Below are positions 54,295 to 63,183 of a stretch of DNA of 64,000 bases, in pieces; positions within the stretch are counted from its first letter, which is position 1; the number at the start of each line of letters is the position of its first letter. A program made the position numbers and the translations under genes. This DNA comes from Rhodospirillales bacterium (GTDB taxonomy: Bacteria > Pseudomonadota > Alphaproteobacteria > Micavibrionales > Micavibrionaceae), in contig JACKIU010000003.1 in NCBI GenBank assembly GCA_020638295.1, forward strand, positions 124,001-188,000, in the 5' to 3' direction. The notes under the pieces were generated by a model that saw only the letters and a program-made list of their open reading frames with translations, had not been told where the DNA came from and searched no databases.

Positions 54295-55977
54295 TCAGCC
54301 CTCACGCTGAACAGCCCATTTAATTTTTGCTTTTTTATCATGAAGTTGTCCATAAATAACCAATTGTTTTGTTTTGCGAGGCTGTACGCCTTCTCCCAGA
54401 TACACACTGTCTTCCAACGACAACATACACTGATGTAAATCCGTGGCCAAATGGAACCGCCAGCCCACACCGCCGGGCAATCTGAGCAACGCCTCTTGTC
54501 CGTCACGGATCAGTGAAACCATCACCCGCGGGTGCAAATGAAACCGCACCGCGACATCAACCGGGCGCGCAGGCAACGCATCGGCGCTCAGGACATCTTC
54601 CCCGCGCACATCATGCCCCTGATCGCAAATATAAATCCGTCGTTTGTGCGTAAAGCCGTTGACCGGCACATAGCCCTCATGCGCCGCCTCCAAAAACGCC
54701 GCATGCTTAAGATCCTCACGCACCACAGACCCGGCCTTACCTTTACAAACCCGGCGTCCACGCACCTCACAGGCATTACGCGCATCCAGACTGAGCGCCG
54801 TATGCGCCGGAGTAGAACGCAACGCATCGCGCCAGTTCTCATCCAGAGGATGCGCGCCGCAATTGACAAACAACCGCGAACGCCCGTAAGTCATCTCAAA
54901 GGCCAGCGGCGAGGCGTGCGCCTCACTCCCGTAGGGCCATTCAACCGTCCCCGTACAATCCATCATCACGCACGTACGTCCGAGGCTTAGCCGTTCATAA
55001 CCACTACAAGGCAATGCGCTCAAAGTTTTACCACGTACACCGGCTTGGCTCAAAACCGCATCAATCCGCTCGGCGTCCCCTTCTTGCGCCCCGTGAAACA
55101 GCGCCAAATGCTTATCGTTGTAACGGAAGAACCGCAGCGCCGGACCCATCCGGTCAATCGCATGCTGGACCTTCTCCGGCAACGGCAAATCTGCAGCTCG
55201 CAATGCTGTTCGAATATCCAGCAAAATCTGCAACACATCGAGCAATTGCGCTGGAGAGCGCGAGCGATGCGCGCCATCCCCGGCGATCTGCGCATCAATC
55301 TCAAATTCAAGCTGTTCCAGAGCCTGCTCTCGCCAGCCCTCATACCCTTCAAACGCGATGCCCGCATACAGCAAGCCCTTTACTGCCTGAAAACGCCGCG
55401 CGCCGGAACATTCATCGATGCCTTCATGCGCCAGGGCCCGCGACAAATGCCGTGCCTGACGCATACAGCTGTCAAAAAACACATCCTGAAACGCTTCTTC
55501 TTCCTCCGGCGCTATAAATTCCACTGCGCTGAAAAACTCATAAGCCGAAATCCACATCGCCAGCCGCTCACCGGTAATATCCATTCGCCAGCTGCCCGCA
55601 TCCCAGCGCTCATGCGCCGCGCACCAACTGCGGATCAGCATCTTCGCATGCGTCCGCGCCACCGCGCTCATGCCCCGCTCACCGCTGAGCGCCCGCAAAT
55701 CCCGCAGCCATGAAAACCCGTGCAGACGCACCATCCACCCGTTTGGCAGCGCATCCATAAACCACACATCCTCGCCAAACGGCATCTGTGCACCTTCATG
55801 CAACAGCCGTCCTTCGCAAATTGCATGCCCGGCCTCCATCGATCCCGCCCACGGATCGACCGGCCGTACGGCGATACGCTCCGGCGCTTCGCCCTGTAGG
55901 CTCCAGTTATACAGCATGCTATTGTATGCCATATGGCTGGCACGACGCTTAAGATGTTGCAACAGATGAACGGGCAT
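54295..55977 (-). CDS. Heparinase II/III-like family protein
   Basis: A 560-residue protein with an N-terminal alpha/alpha barrel rich in Trp/His (HGFSWLRDLRAL, AYEFFSAVEFI) and the C-terminal beta-sandwich of the heparinase II/III family, with FVNCGAHPLDENWRDALRST and HTALSLD near residue 400. Genes of this family next to rpe/purH or rsmB are common in alphaproteobacteria; the substrate is unknown and a true heparinase role is unlikely. No signal peptide is evident. It lies between rpe and the EAL gene. Confidence 0.9.
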   Translation of the reverse strand: MPVHLLQHLKRRASHMAYNSMLYNWSLQGEAPERIAVRPVDPWAGSMEAGHAICEGRLLHEGAQMPFGEDVWFMDALPNGWMVRLHGFSWLRDLRALSGERGMSAVARTHAKMLIRSWCAAHERWDAGSWRMDITGERLAMWISAYEFFSAVEFIAPEEEEAFQDVFFDSCMRQARHLSRALAHEGIDECSGARRFQAVKGLLYAGIAFEGYEGWREQALEQLEFEIDAQIAGDGAHRSRSPAQLLDVLQILLDIRTALRAADLPLPEKVQHAIDRMGPALRFFRYNDKHLALFHGAQEGDAERIDAVLSQAGVRGKTLSALPCSGYERLSLGRTCVMMDCTGTVEWPYGSEAHASPLAFEMTYGRSRLFVNCGAHPLDENWRDALRSTPAHTALSLDARNACEVRGRRVCKGKAGSVVREDLKHAAFLEAAHEGYVPVNGFTHKRRIYICDQGHDVRGEDVLSADALPARPVDVAVRFHLHPRVMVSLIRDGQEALLRLPGGVGWRFHLATDLHQCMLSLEDSVYLGEGVQPRKTKQLVIYGQLHDKKAKIKWAVQREG

Positions 55978-56006
55978 CGTTCTCTTTAAAACCTCATGTT
56001 AACGAT

Positions 56007-56032
56007 TGGGACACAATGGTTATTGTGTCCCA
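56007..56032. repeat. Palindromic repeat, GGGACACAAT family (copy 3)
   Basis: TGGGACACAAT-GGTT-ATTGTGTCCCA (11-bp arms) in the gap between rpe and the heparinase-like gene. Left-flanking TTAACGATT matches the reverse complement of the right flank of copy 2, showing a longer repeated unit. Confidence 0.8.
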
Positions 56033-56040
56033 GTTGGAAA

Positions 56041-56700
56041 CTAACCTCGGAGGGCTTTGATATTGACAGCATAGGCTTCCGGGCCATCCTTAAACACAGA
56101 CGTTCCGGCCACCAGCACATCGGCTCCGGCCGCGATGCACTCTTTGGCCGTTTGCGGATTGACTCCGCCATCAACCTGTAAATCAATCGCCCGGTCTGAT
56201 TGCTCAATCATCGCCCGCGCCTTGGCAATTTTATCGGTCAGCGGAATAAAGCTCTGCCCGCCAAAACCCGGGTTCACCGTCATAATCAAAATGAGGTCCA
56301 CCATATCCATCACATGTTGAATAGATTCAATCGGCGTATGCGGGTTCAACGAAACCCCGGCTTTTACGCCATGGCCCTTAATCGCCTGTAACGTGCGGTG
56401 CAAATGCGGCCCCGCCTCAACATGGGCGGTGATAATATCCGCCCCCGCATCGACAAAATCGCCGATCAGCGGGTCAACAGGAGCAATCATCAAATGCACA
56501 TCAAATGTCTTTTGCGTGGCCTTGCGAATGGCCTTAACCACCGGCGCGCCAAAGGTGAGGTTCGGCACAAAATGCCCGTCCATCACGTCAATATGGATGT
56601 AATCCGCGCCAGCCTTATCAATCGCGGCCACTTCCTCCCCCAAAATCGAAAAATCGGCGGAAAGAATGGAGGGAGCAATTTTGACGTCTTTTTGCGGCAT
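56041..56700 (-). CDS. rpe: Ribulose-phosphate 3-epimerase
   Basis: A 219-residue TIM-barrel enzyme of the pentose phosphate pathway interconverting ribulose 5-phosphate and xylulose 5-phosphate. Family motifs are complete: [26 protein letters not shown] (metal His/Asp), [11 protein letters not shown] and [10 protein letters not shown]. It precedes the heparinase-like gene, separated by the palindrome copy 3. Confidence 0.97.
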   Translation of the reverse strand: MPQKDVKIAPSILSADFSILGEEVAAIDKAGADYIHIDVMDGHFVPNLTFGAPVVKAIRKATQKTFDVHLMIAPVDPLIGDFVDAGADIITAHVEAGPHLHRTLQAIKGHGVKAGVSLNPHTPIESIQHVMDMVDLILIMTVNPGFGGQSFIPLTDKIAKARAMIEQSDRAIDLQVDGGVNPQTAKECIAAGADVLVAGTSVFKDGPEAYAVNIKALRG

Positions 56701-56863
56701 ATTCGAAAACTCTTAAAGCGCGTGGATAACACTGTGGGTATCGCGAAAAACACAATACTTATAATAGTTTTAGCAGAATTGAATATGCAAAGCTAGGAGG
56801 GAATGAAGCAAATAGAATCTCTTGATTTTGTTCATACTATGCGAACAAATGGGCAATCTCAAT

Positions 56864-57718
56864 TCAGTTGGCGCCTCCGCCCGCCTTAAAGTTGGTTATT
56901 TCTTTACGATAAAAGTCGAAGTTTGAATCAAACGCGACTTTGATCTCGTCATATGACATTCCGGGGCGATAATAATCTTGATAGAAAATAAAGATGAGCA
57001 TCAGCTCTAATAAGCTATAATCGCTGGAAGAATAGTGTTTTTTCACGAGTGCGCTATCAGCTATGTCGACCAATCCTGTGCCCGCATACACAACTTCTCT
57101 TAAGCACTTTTTCATGTCGCTAATATCGCTTTGAATGACGGCCACATAGCGTTGAAGCGCGCCGTATTTTGCTAAATTTTGAGGATCCTCAGTATGTTGG
57201 ATCGGAACATAAAAACATTTTTTCTCATAATCTGTACGTAAATTATCGTAGACACTTTGAACAACCCCACTTCCGACAGTGGAATCAAAAATCGTTTTTA
57301 AACCTCCGCGTAATTCAGCATCCGTATCATCTGTAATAAGAACCAGATAATTATATTTTTGCGAGATTTTTACATCCGTCATCATAAACGGAATTATTTG
57401 TTCCAAATATGACGTAAGGGCCGATGGCTCTGTGTGCCCCGCCTTAACAACTGGCCTAACCAAAAGAGGTTCAGTCCATTTTTTGATGTTAATTTCTTCC
57501 GTTGGATTGGAGTCTTTTTGTTTAACTTGCGTAGCAAGTAGAAAGTGGTACCAAACACATTCCTTTTCCTGAATGCATTCATCAACGGTTGTCGCTTTGT
57601 AAGATGCTACAAGTTCTTTACTGATTGCATGAAGAGCGAAAAGCACGGACAGAAAAATGCAAAGCATAAAAATGCCAAGCTGCGCTTTACCTCTAGCCAA
57701 TTTAATCATTGCTGGCAT
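56864..57718 (-). CDS. Membrane-anchored DUF2927-like protein
   Basis: 284 residues with one N-terminal membrane helix (LGIFMLCIFLSVLFALHAI) and a periplasmic domain. A region near residues 205-260 (CLREVVYAGTGLVDIADSALV, then LMLIFIFYQDYYRPGMSYDE) has the pattern of the DUF2927 family, whose members are found mostly in alphaproteobacteria. The identification is by eye and moderate. It is clearly more A/T-rich than its neighbours, as seen from its Lys/Tyr/Ile content. Function unknown. It is separated from both rpe and rsmB. Confidence 0.82.
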   Translation of the reverse strand: MPAMIKLARGKAQLGIFMLCIFLSVLFALHAISKELVASYKATTVDECIQEKECVWYHFLLATQVKQKDSNPTEEINIKKWTEPLLVRPVVKAGHTEPSALTSYLEQIIPFMMTDVKISQKYNYLVLITDDTDAELRGGLKTIFDSTVGSGVVQSVYDNLRTDYEKKCFYVPIQHTEDPQNLAKYGALQRYVAVIQSDISDMKKCLREVVYAGTGLVDIADSALVKKHYSSSDYSLLELMLIFIFYQDYYRPGMSYDEIKVAFDSNFDFYRKEITNFKAGGGAN

Positions 57719-57778
57719 TTACCATCTCTCCTTATCGCAACTCTATCATACAGAATCATACCCTTGAAAAAATAGGAA

Positions 57779-59134
57779 CTAATTCTTAGTCACTCTCGCG
57801 ATATAAAACCCATCCATTCCCCCTAATGCCGCCTGGTGGAACGGCAAAATCCGCAAATCACCATCCGGCGTGAGCGCTTCATCAAACCCGCCAAGCTCGC
57901 GCGCAGTAATCGCCAGACGCTGCGCATCGGGATGCCGGCCTAAAAAACGCTCGATCTGTGCCTCGCCCTCTTCTTTTTGCAAGGAACATGTGCAATAGAC
58001 CAGCACGCCGCCGACCATCAGCATCTCAAACGCATTATCCAAAAGTGCCGCCTGCAAATGGCTCAAACGCTCAATATCCCTCGGCGATTTCAGATGCAGC
58101 GCGTCAGGATGCCGGCGAATCGTCCCTGTCGCGCTACACGGCGCGTCCAGTAAAACATATCCTGCCGGTTCTTTCGGTCGCCAGCTGCCCGCATCCGCCG
58201 TGATCACGTGGACCCGCTCGCTCAGGCGCATCCGCTCGAGATTCTGGCTCAGCTTTTTGAGTCGGCTCGCCGAGCGGTCCAGCGCCGTGACTCGCGCGCC
58301 CCGCGCGGCCAGCTGCAACGTCTTGCCCCCCGGCGCCGCGCACAAATCATAAACCTGAGCGTCCTCAATATCGCCAAAAAGTTGCGCCGGAATCGCCGCC
58401 GCCGCATCCTGCACCCACCAATACCCCTCGTCAAAGCCCTGCAACTCATGCACAGCCCCGCCCGAAGTTTTGCGCAAAGTGCCGGTCGTCATCTGCGTCG
58501 CCTTGAAATTACTACCCCAGAAATTGCGGGTTTCCGGATCGCGCACGGTAATATCCAACGGCGCTTCAGACAAATTCGCCTTGGCAATCTCCGCCGCCAC
58601 CCGCAGACCATAATCCTCAATCCAGATTTTGAGCAGCCATTCCGGCGTGTTCAGCCGCACCTCATCCTGAGCCTCACGCCAGGCCACCCCCTCACGCGTC
58701 ACAGTCCGCAAAACCGCGTTCACAAACGCTTTTTGCTTTTCCATGCCTTGCTTTTCCGTCAGTCTCACCGACGTATCAACCGCTGCGTGATCGGCCACAT
58801 CCATGAACAAAATCTGCACCACGCCCAGACGGAGAATATTCTCTAAAGTCGAATTACGCGGCACTTCGCGCTCAATCGCCCGGCGCAAAATATCGTCAAT
58901 TTGTCCCAACCGCCGTAGCGTCGTCGACACCATCATCCGCACGAAAGAGCGATCCCGCGTCGGCAAGGCCTTGAACGCCGCCTGCTGGTCCAGCGCGATA
59001 TCCAGCGATTGTTTGCGTACCAAAACATCTTCCAGCAACGCGAGCGCGGCTATCCGCGCCGCGATTCCGTCACTGGAAACTTCCTGATCTTCGAACATGT
59101 CGGCCGCGACGCCCGGCTCGCCTTGCTGGCTCAT
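57779..59134 (-). CDS. rsmB: 16S rRNA (cytosine-967-C5)-methyltransferase
   Basis: 451 residues: NusB-like N-terminal RNA-binding domain (about 20-150) and the Fmu/RsmB methyltransferase domain with the SAM motif DLCAAPGGKTLQLAA, the catalytic cysteine in LLDAPCSATGTIRRHPD and the second Cys in YCTCSLQKEEGE. The start ATG overlaps the AroQ stop as ATGA, so the two are cotranslated. An rsmB gene next to a heparinase-like gene is familiar in alphaproteobacteria. Confidence 0.95.
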   Translation of the reverse strand: MSQQGEPGVAADMFEDQEVSSDGIAARIAALALLEDVLVRKQSLDIALDQQAAFKALPTRDRSFVRMMVSTTLRRLGQIDDILRRAIEREVPRNSTLENILRLGVVQILFMDVADHAAVDTSVRLTEKQGMEKQKAFVNAVLRTVTREGVAWREAQDEVRLNTPEWLLKIWIEDYGLRVAAEIAKANLSEAPLDITVRDPETRNFWGSNFKATQMTTGTLRKTSGGAVHELQGFDEGYWWVQDAAAAIPAQLFGDIEDAQVYDLCAAPGGKTLQLAARGARVTALDRSASRLKKLSQNLERMRLSERVHVITADAGSWRPKEPAGYVLLDAPCSATGTIRRHPDALHLKSPRDIERLSHLQAALLDNAFEMLMVGGVLVYCTCSLQKEEGEAQIERFLGRHPDAQRLAITARELGGFDEALTPDGDLRILPFHQAALGGMDGFYIARVTKN

Positions 59135-59460
59135 GATGCGTCCTTGTCTTCCGCCGCCCCGGCCAGAATGTCACGCTCCAGATCATGCGCATAATCGATC
59201 ATTACCTCATAGAGCCGACGCATAAAATCGGGGTCCAGCCCCTGTTCCAGCCCCAATCGTACCGCCCGGTCTTTCACCGCCTGCGCGCGCGCTGGCTGAA
59301 TCGCCTCCATTTGCGCGCCAATTTTAAATTGACCGACCCGGCGCACCACACCAAACCGCCGCGCCAAAATTTCAATTAATTCACGGTCGCAAGCGTCAAT
59401 TTCACGGCGAAATGCCTCCAGCTCTGGCGGCGTTGGGGACGGTGTTTCGGAATTCATCAT
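59131..59460 (-). CDS. AroQ-type chorismate mutase
   Basis: 109 residues, all helical. The chorismate mutase II pattern is FRREIDACDRELIEILARRFGVV (first helix with Arg and Asp), VGQFKIG, RAQAVKDRAV and FMRRLYEVMIDYA. It converts chorismate to prephenate for Phe/Tyr synthesis. ATG 59460 is chosen because AAAAGAG precedes it; a TTG at 59475 is the alternative. Stop overlaps the rsmB start. Confidence 0.92.
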   Translation of the reverse strand: MMNSETPSPTPPELEAFRREIDACDRELIEILARRFGVVRRVGQFKIGAQMEAIQPARAQAVKDRAVRLGLEQGLDPDFMRRLYEVMIDYAHDLERDILAGAAEDKDAS

Positions 59461-59504
59461 CAAAACTCTTTTCAAATTACGCTCAATGTCCTACATCATG
59501 GAAT

Positions 59505-59714
59505 ATGAGCACACAAAATCCAAGCCCTCAAACGCTAGGCCAAGAGAAAATCCCGTCTGGCGAAAAAACCAAGGGAAGAGCCGCCGGAACGCGCGCCTCT
59601 GCTAAAAATAAAGAAAAAACCGAAAAGGAAATCGGCGGTTTTGCCGATTCCGGCCTGCTCGAACCGACGAGATTTGGCGATTGGGAAGTCAAAGGCCGCT
59701 GCAGCGACTTTTAA
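59505..59714 (+). CDS. Succinate dehydrogenase assembly factor 4 (SDHAF4, DUF1674)
   Basis: 69 residues. The C-terminal signature LLEPTRFGDWEVKGRCSDF is diagnostic for DUF1674/SDHAF4, which helps assemble the flavinylated SdhA with SdhB. The N-terminus is a charged, disordered stretch. ATG 59505 is the in-frame start nearest to the expected family length; a longer upstream reading overlaps the divergent AroQ gene and is rejected. It is divergent from aroQ and followed after 14 bases by the DUF1223 gene. Confidence 0.9.
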   Translation: MSTQNPSPQTLGQEKIPSGEKTKGRAAGTRASAKNKEKTEKEIGGFADSGLLEPTRFGDWEVKGRCSDF

Positions 59715-59728
59715 AAAATAAAAATAAA

Positions 59729-60460
59729 ATGAATATATTAGCCAATTATATCCAATTATTTTTTATCGGCGCAGCTCTTTTCGCAAGCCTCACTTCGACC
59801 AGCTTAGCCACACCAAATACGCCGCCAAACGATCCGGCCACGCCCATCATCGTCGAGATGTTCACCAGCAAATACTGTCCGGCCTGCCCGTCTGCCGATC
59901 GCAATTTCAACCAGTTGCTGAATGAAAATCCGAACATCATCGCTCTGGCTTGCCATGTCAGCTATTTCAACCGCGGCTCGCGCGGCGACAACCTCGCCCG
60001 TCCTTTTTGCGATGCTCGCCAGAATGTCTATAAACTGGCCCTGAACACCGGTGGCATCTACACCCCGATGACCATTATTAACGGTCAGACCGTCATCACC
60101 GGCATAGAAAAAACCGACCTAGACGGCGCCATTCAACAGACTGGAAACAAACGCAATAATGAAACATACCATCCAGTCGGACTTTCAAGAAACGGCCAAT
60201 ATCTCGATATCAGCCTGCCCCACATTGCTTTGCCCAGTGCTGCCGGGGCTGACATCTGGCTCTTTGAGGTCGAAAATATTCCCAAGGGCGAAGGCTATAC
60301 CCACTACCGCAACGCGGTCAAAAATATCACCAAGCTGCTACGCTGGGACGGACGAAAACTCAATATGGCCTTTCCGGCCGAACAAAAACCGGGTATTTCC
60401 TACGCCCTGATTGTCCAGACCTATAAAGACGGCATCATCGCCGCGACCCAGACCCGATAA
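59729..60460 (+). CDS. DUF1223 family secreted thioredoxin-like protein
   Basis: 243 residues: signal peptide (FFIGAALFASLTSTSLA), then the DUF1223 thioredoxin fold with IIVEMFTSKYCPACPSAD (CPAC pair near residue 50), a second Cys pair region LACHVSYFNR, and cis-Pro region YTPMTIINGQ. The family is frequent in alphaproteobacteria and probably takes part in periplasmic thiol chemistry. ATG 59729 fits a signal peptide. It follows SDHAF4. Confidence 0.92.
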   Translation: MNILANYIQLFFIGAALFASLTSTSLATPNTPPNDPATPIIVEMFTSKYCPACPSADRNFNQLLNENPNIIALACHVSYFNRGSRGDNLARPFCDARQNVYKLALNTGGIYTPMTIINGQTVITGIEKTDLDGAIQQTGNKRNNETYHPVGLSRNGQYLDISLPHIALPSAAGADIWLFEVENIPKGEGYTHYRNAVKNITKLLRWDGRKLNMAFPAEQKPGISYALIVQTYKDGIIAATQTR

Positions 60461-60494
60461 ACTTCTATAAAATTGGATTGAACAACCGAAAAAA

Positions 60495-61025
60495 CTACGG
60501 CCTCCAAAGCGCCGGGTCACGCCAAACTCCCGGCACTGCAAGCATACATCCAGGCCGAAGCTCAGCCACATCGCCAAGACAAAGAGATTGCCATGCCCCC
60601 GTCCATTCTTCAGGGATTGTATATGGCGGCATCACGGTATTTTGGGCCTGAAAACCAAACCGGCCATAATAAACCGGATCACCAAGCACATAAACAAACC
60701 GGACGTCATCATCGCTCAGACGCGCCAAACCATCCTGAATAAGTGCACTGCCTATTCCCCGTTTTTGTAACACAGGAGAAACCGCAACAGGTCCCAAAAG
60801 CGCCACTTTCTGCGAACCGCCGGTAATACCACACAGCGTAAAAATCGCATGCCCGACAATTACGCCCTGATCAAGCGCCACAAGTGACAACACCCCATCC
60901 TTTTCTCTAAGCAGCCGATCAACGAGCTCTAACAAATCCTCTTCGGGAAATGCCTCCCGGTACAAATTTTCAAGTGAAGCCGCGTCAACCGCCAGGCTGG
61001 TGCGAATATCAACTGGGGCATTCAT
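60495..61025 (-). CDS. GNAT-family N-acetyltransferase (YhbS-like)
   Basis: 176 residues with the GNAT acetyl-CoA motif LGPVAVSPVLQKRGIGSALIQDGL (Q/R-x-x-G-x-G/A in QKRGIG), preceded by VIVGHAIFTLCGI, and a conserved YYGRFGFQ. It is of the YhbS type, with unknown acceptor. It is convergent with the DUF1223 gene. Confidence 0.9.
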   Translation of the reverse strand: MNAPVDIRTSLAVDAASLENLYREAFPEEDLLELVDRLLREKDGVLSLVALDQGVIVGHAIFTLCGITGGSQKVALLGPVAVSPVLQKRGIGSALIQDGLARLSDDDVRFVYVLGDPVYYGRFGFQAQNTVMPPYTIPEEWTGAWQSLCLGDVAELRPGCMLAVPGVWRDPALWRP

Positions 61026-61119
61026 CTTTAAAATCCACGATCACCGGCGCATGATCCGTTTTGTTTGAGGCAGGCTATATGTCGGGTCTATCTCATGCAG
61101 CGTGTGGATGCAAAGAAAA

Positions 61120-61147
61120 AGAGCTGCCGATAGGCTCAGGCAGCTCT
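61120..61147 (-). terminator. Terminator of the small lipoprotein gene
   Basis: AGAGCTGCC / GGCAGCTCT (9-bp stem, 10-base loop) followed on the minus strand by TTTTTCTTT, 28 bases after the lipoprotein stop. Confidence 0.85.
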
Positions 61148-61174
61148 TGATTCATTTTAGGCTTTTTAAAAAGC

Positions 61175-61363
61175 TTATTTTGTTTGGTATTCTCTGAATA
61201 CGCGTTCAGCAGGAGCAGGCTGTGCAGGAGCCATTGTTTCTACTTCACCGGCTGTGCGCTCGTTAGCGTAGCTTGCGCCTGAGTGGTGTGTTGAGCCTGT
61301 TTCACATGCGGAAAGAGCAATAGCTGTTCCGGCGATGCAAAGAGTTGCTGCAAATTTTTTCAT
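61175..61363 (-). CDS. Small putative lipoprotein
   Basis: 62 residues. Signal with lipobox LSAC (Cys20), then a mature part of about 43 residues with a Ala/Pro/Glu-rich C-terminus (METMAPAQPAPAERVF-like). No family recognised. GAGG precedes the ATG, and a strong terminator follows, so it forms its own transcript. Small lipoproteins of this kind are often abundant envelope components. Confidence 0.8.
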   Translation of the reverse strand: MKKFAATLCIAGTAIALSACETGSTHHSGASYANERTAGEVETMAPAQPAPAERVFREYQTK

Positions 61364-61584
61364 TGTAACCTCTTCATATTTTCAATGTTAAAACCAAGAA
61401 AAACTATGCTCCGTTTTTTGAGCAGTCGCTTCGTAGTCTCTCTTTATATACACAAACGAAAACGTATTGCACACTGTTTTTCAAGCCTTTTTTTAGAATT
61501 TTACGGGTTTGGAGATAATTCTTACGAATGTTAATGTATTATATAAAATCTGTTGTGCCTCAAAGGCTTGGCCTTAGCGGTTTT

Positions 61585-62811
61585 TTATATGCGCTGGTTC
61601 TTGCGGACCTGTTCGAAGTACTGGTCAATGCCTTTTTTGAGGGCGCCAGCGATTTTTTGGCGATGGGCATCGGTATTGAGCAAATTGGCTTCTTTTTCAT
61701 TCGACATGAAACCAGCTTCGACCAAAACGGATGGAATGTCCGGGGCTTTGAGAACGGCAAATCCAGCGGAACGGTGCGTGCGGGGCAGGGTTTTGACCTC
61801 GTTTTGATTGAAGCTTTCGACCAGAGAGTTGGCGAAGAATTTTGACTGGTTCATGGTGTCGCGCATGGTCAGGTCCATGAGGATGCTGACGACATCTTCG
61901 TCTTCGACGCTGAGGTCAATTCCGGCGATCAGATCGGCCTTGTTTTCACGCGCGGCGAGTTTGGCCGTTTGTTCGTCAGAGGCCTTTTCCGACAGTGTGT
62001 AGACAGATGCACCGTTGACTTCTTTGTTGTCCATGGAATCAGCGTGGATCGAGATAAACAGGCTGCCATCGTGGTCACGAGCATATTTAACGCGATTGGA
62101 GAGCTTGATAAAGCTGTTGCCTTCGCGGGTGAGTTTGACGCGGTATTTGCCGGAGTCTTCAAGCTGTTTTTTGAGTTCTTTGGCCAGAGCCAGAACAACC
62201 TTTTTTTCATACAGGCCGTGGGGACCTGTTGCACCGGGATCGATGCCGCCGTGGCCGGGGTCGATGATGACCAGAGGTTTTTGTTCGCCGGTTTGCGGTT
62301 TGGGCGCGGGTGGCGGCGCCATCGTATTGAGGCTGGCGGTTTGCACTTGCGGTTTATCCGGGTCCAGCGAGCCGTGCACCGTGTTTTTGACCTGTTCGAA
62401 CAGGCTGGGCGGGACATTGCTGAAATCAACGACGAGGCGGTCGGAATTGCCTTGTTCGGCGGGTAGCATAAAGGCCTTGTGAATGCTTACGGGGCGGTTG
62501 AGGTCGAAGACGATGCGCGAAATGCCCGGTTGCAGGTTGCCGTAACGTGTCGCCTGTACGCCTGCGCTTTCCGGGCTTTGGACCTGTCCGGCCTTCCATG
62601 TAAAGCTGGGCAGGTCGATGACCATACGGTAGGGGTCGGAGAGAACGAAGGCGCGAAAATCCGCCGGACTATCGAGATCAAGAACCATGCGGGTTTTTTC
62701 CTGATGCAGGCCAAAGCGTACGGATTCGATATCAAGCGCGTGGGACTGGGTTGGTGCAAAAAACAGCGCCAGCAGATATATCAGCCATAAAAGTGAAGAT
62801 TTTGCGTTCAA
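61585..62811 (-). CDS. amiC: N-acetylmuramoyl-L-alanine amidase (AmiC type, AMIN + Amidase_3)
   Basis: 408 residues: signal peptide (LLWLIYLLALFFAPTQSHA), an AMIN septal-targeting domain (about 28-125) and an Amidase_3 domain with zinc ligands in VIIDPGHGGIDPGA (His), YEKKVVLALAKEL (Glu) and SIHADSMDN (His), plus catalytic Glu in VEAGFMSNEKEA. It splits septal peptidoglycan. The start is TTG at 62811; no ATG lies near. It is divergent from rne, which is the typical alphaproteobacterial arrangement. Confidence 0.95.
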   Translation of the reverse strand: MNAKSSLLWLIYLLALFFAPTQSHALDIESVRFGLHQEKTRMVLDLDSPADFRAFVLSDPYRMVIDLPSFTWKAGQVQSPESAGVQATRYGNLQPGISRIVFDLNRPVSIHKAFMLPAEQGNSDRLVVDFSNVPPSLFEQVKNTVHGSLDPDKPQVQTASLNTMAPPPAPKPQTGEQKPLVIIDPGHGGIDPGATGPHGLYEKKVVLALAKELKKQLEDSGKYRVKLTREGNSFIKLSNRVKYARDHDGSLFISIHADSMDNKEVNGASVYTLSEKASDEQTAKLAARENKADLIAGIDLSVEDEDVVSILMDLTMRDTMNQSKFFANSLVESFNQNEVKTLPRTHRSAGFAVLKAPDIPSVLVEAGFMSNEKEANLLNTDAHRQKIAGALKKGIDQYFEQVRKNQRI

Positions 62812-62963
62812 GATAGTTACTCAAAATGGTGTCTGGATTAATCTGTTGTCTTTATATCATAAACTCATGTGGATGTGTAAAGCTCTTAAGCGTTAACGAC
62901 TTGTTTTAAAACGCACTCAACGGCGAAAGAGCAATTTATAAGCATGAGACGTGTTTTTTTATC

Positions 62964-62992
62964 TTGTCTAGTTGGCAGGCTGTGTGTAGTGT
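62964..62992 (+). promoter_or_regulatory. Candidate promoter of rne
   Basis: TTGTCT, 17-base spacer, TAGTGT. A start near 62999 gives a leader of about 185 bases. It is only a moderate match. In the rest of 62812-63183, I see the hairpins at 63086-63169 and nothing else. Confidence 0.35.
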
Positions 62993-63085
62993 GCACTTAA
63001 GTGTTTAGTGGATTGCGGTTTTAGCGCTTAAAAGTATTTAAAGGTTTCGCGAACTGCATTCCCCAAAATCGATGTAACAACCAGC

Positions 63086-63169
63086 GCGCATTTTTGCGCC
63101 GCTTTCTCCTGTGCGAACACTCGAAGTCTCACTTCGGCCGAGGGAAAGGGCGGCGGAGTGCGCGTGTTC
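63086..63169 (+). promoter_or_regulatory. Structured 5' UTR of rne
   Basis: Three stems can be drawn: GCGCA-TTTT-TGCGC (63086-63099), CGAAGT-CTC-ACTTCG-type (63122-63136), and an outer GAACAC (63115-63120) with GTGTTC (63164-63169) that encloses the second stem. It ends 14 bases before the start codon. rne leaders serve in autoregulation in E. coli; the same role here is inferred. Confidence 0.45.
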
Positions 63170-63183
63170 TATGGAGAAATAAG

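Larger units (their letters stand above)
37130..61200. other. Segment with reversed strand composition (candidate inversion)
   Basis: Outside this segment the plus strand is enriched in G and T whichever way genes run: dnaX and xthA use G/T-ending codons, and the minus-strand GDH uses C/A-ending ones. Inside it the plus strand is enriched in C and A: the plus-strand der and bamB use C-ending codons, and the minus-strand heparinase-like, rsmB and purF genes use G/T-ending ones. Both edges fall in intergenic DNA (about 37.11-37.20 and 61.03-61.58 kb). The edges are judged by eye. Confidence 0.5.
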
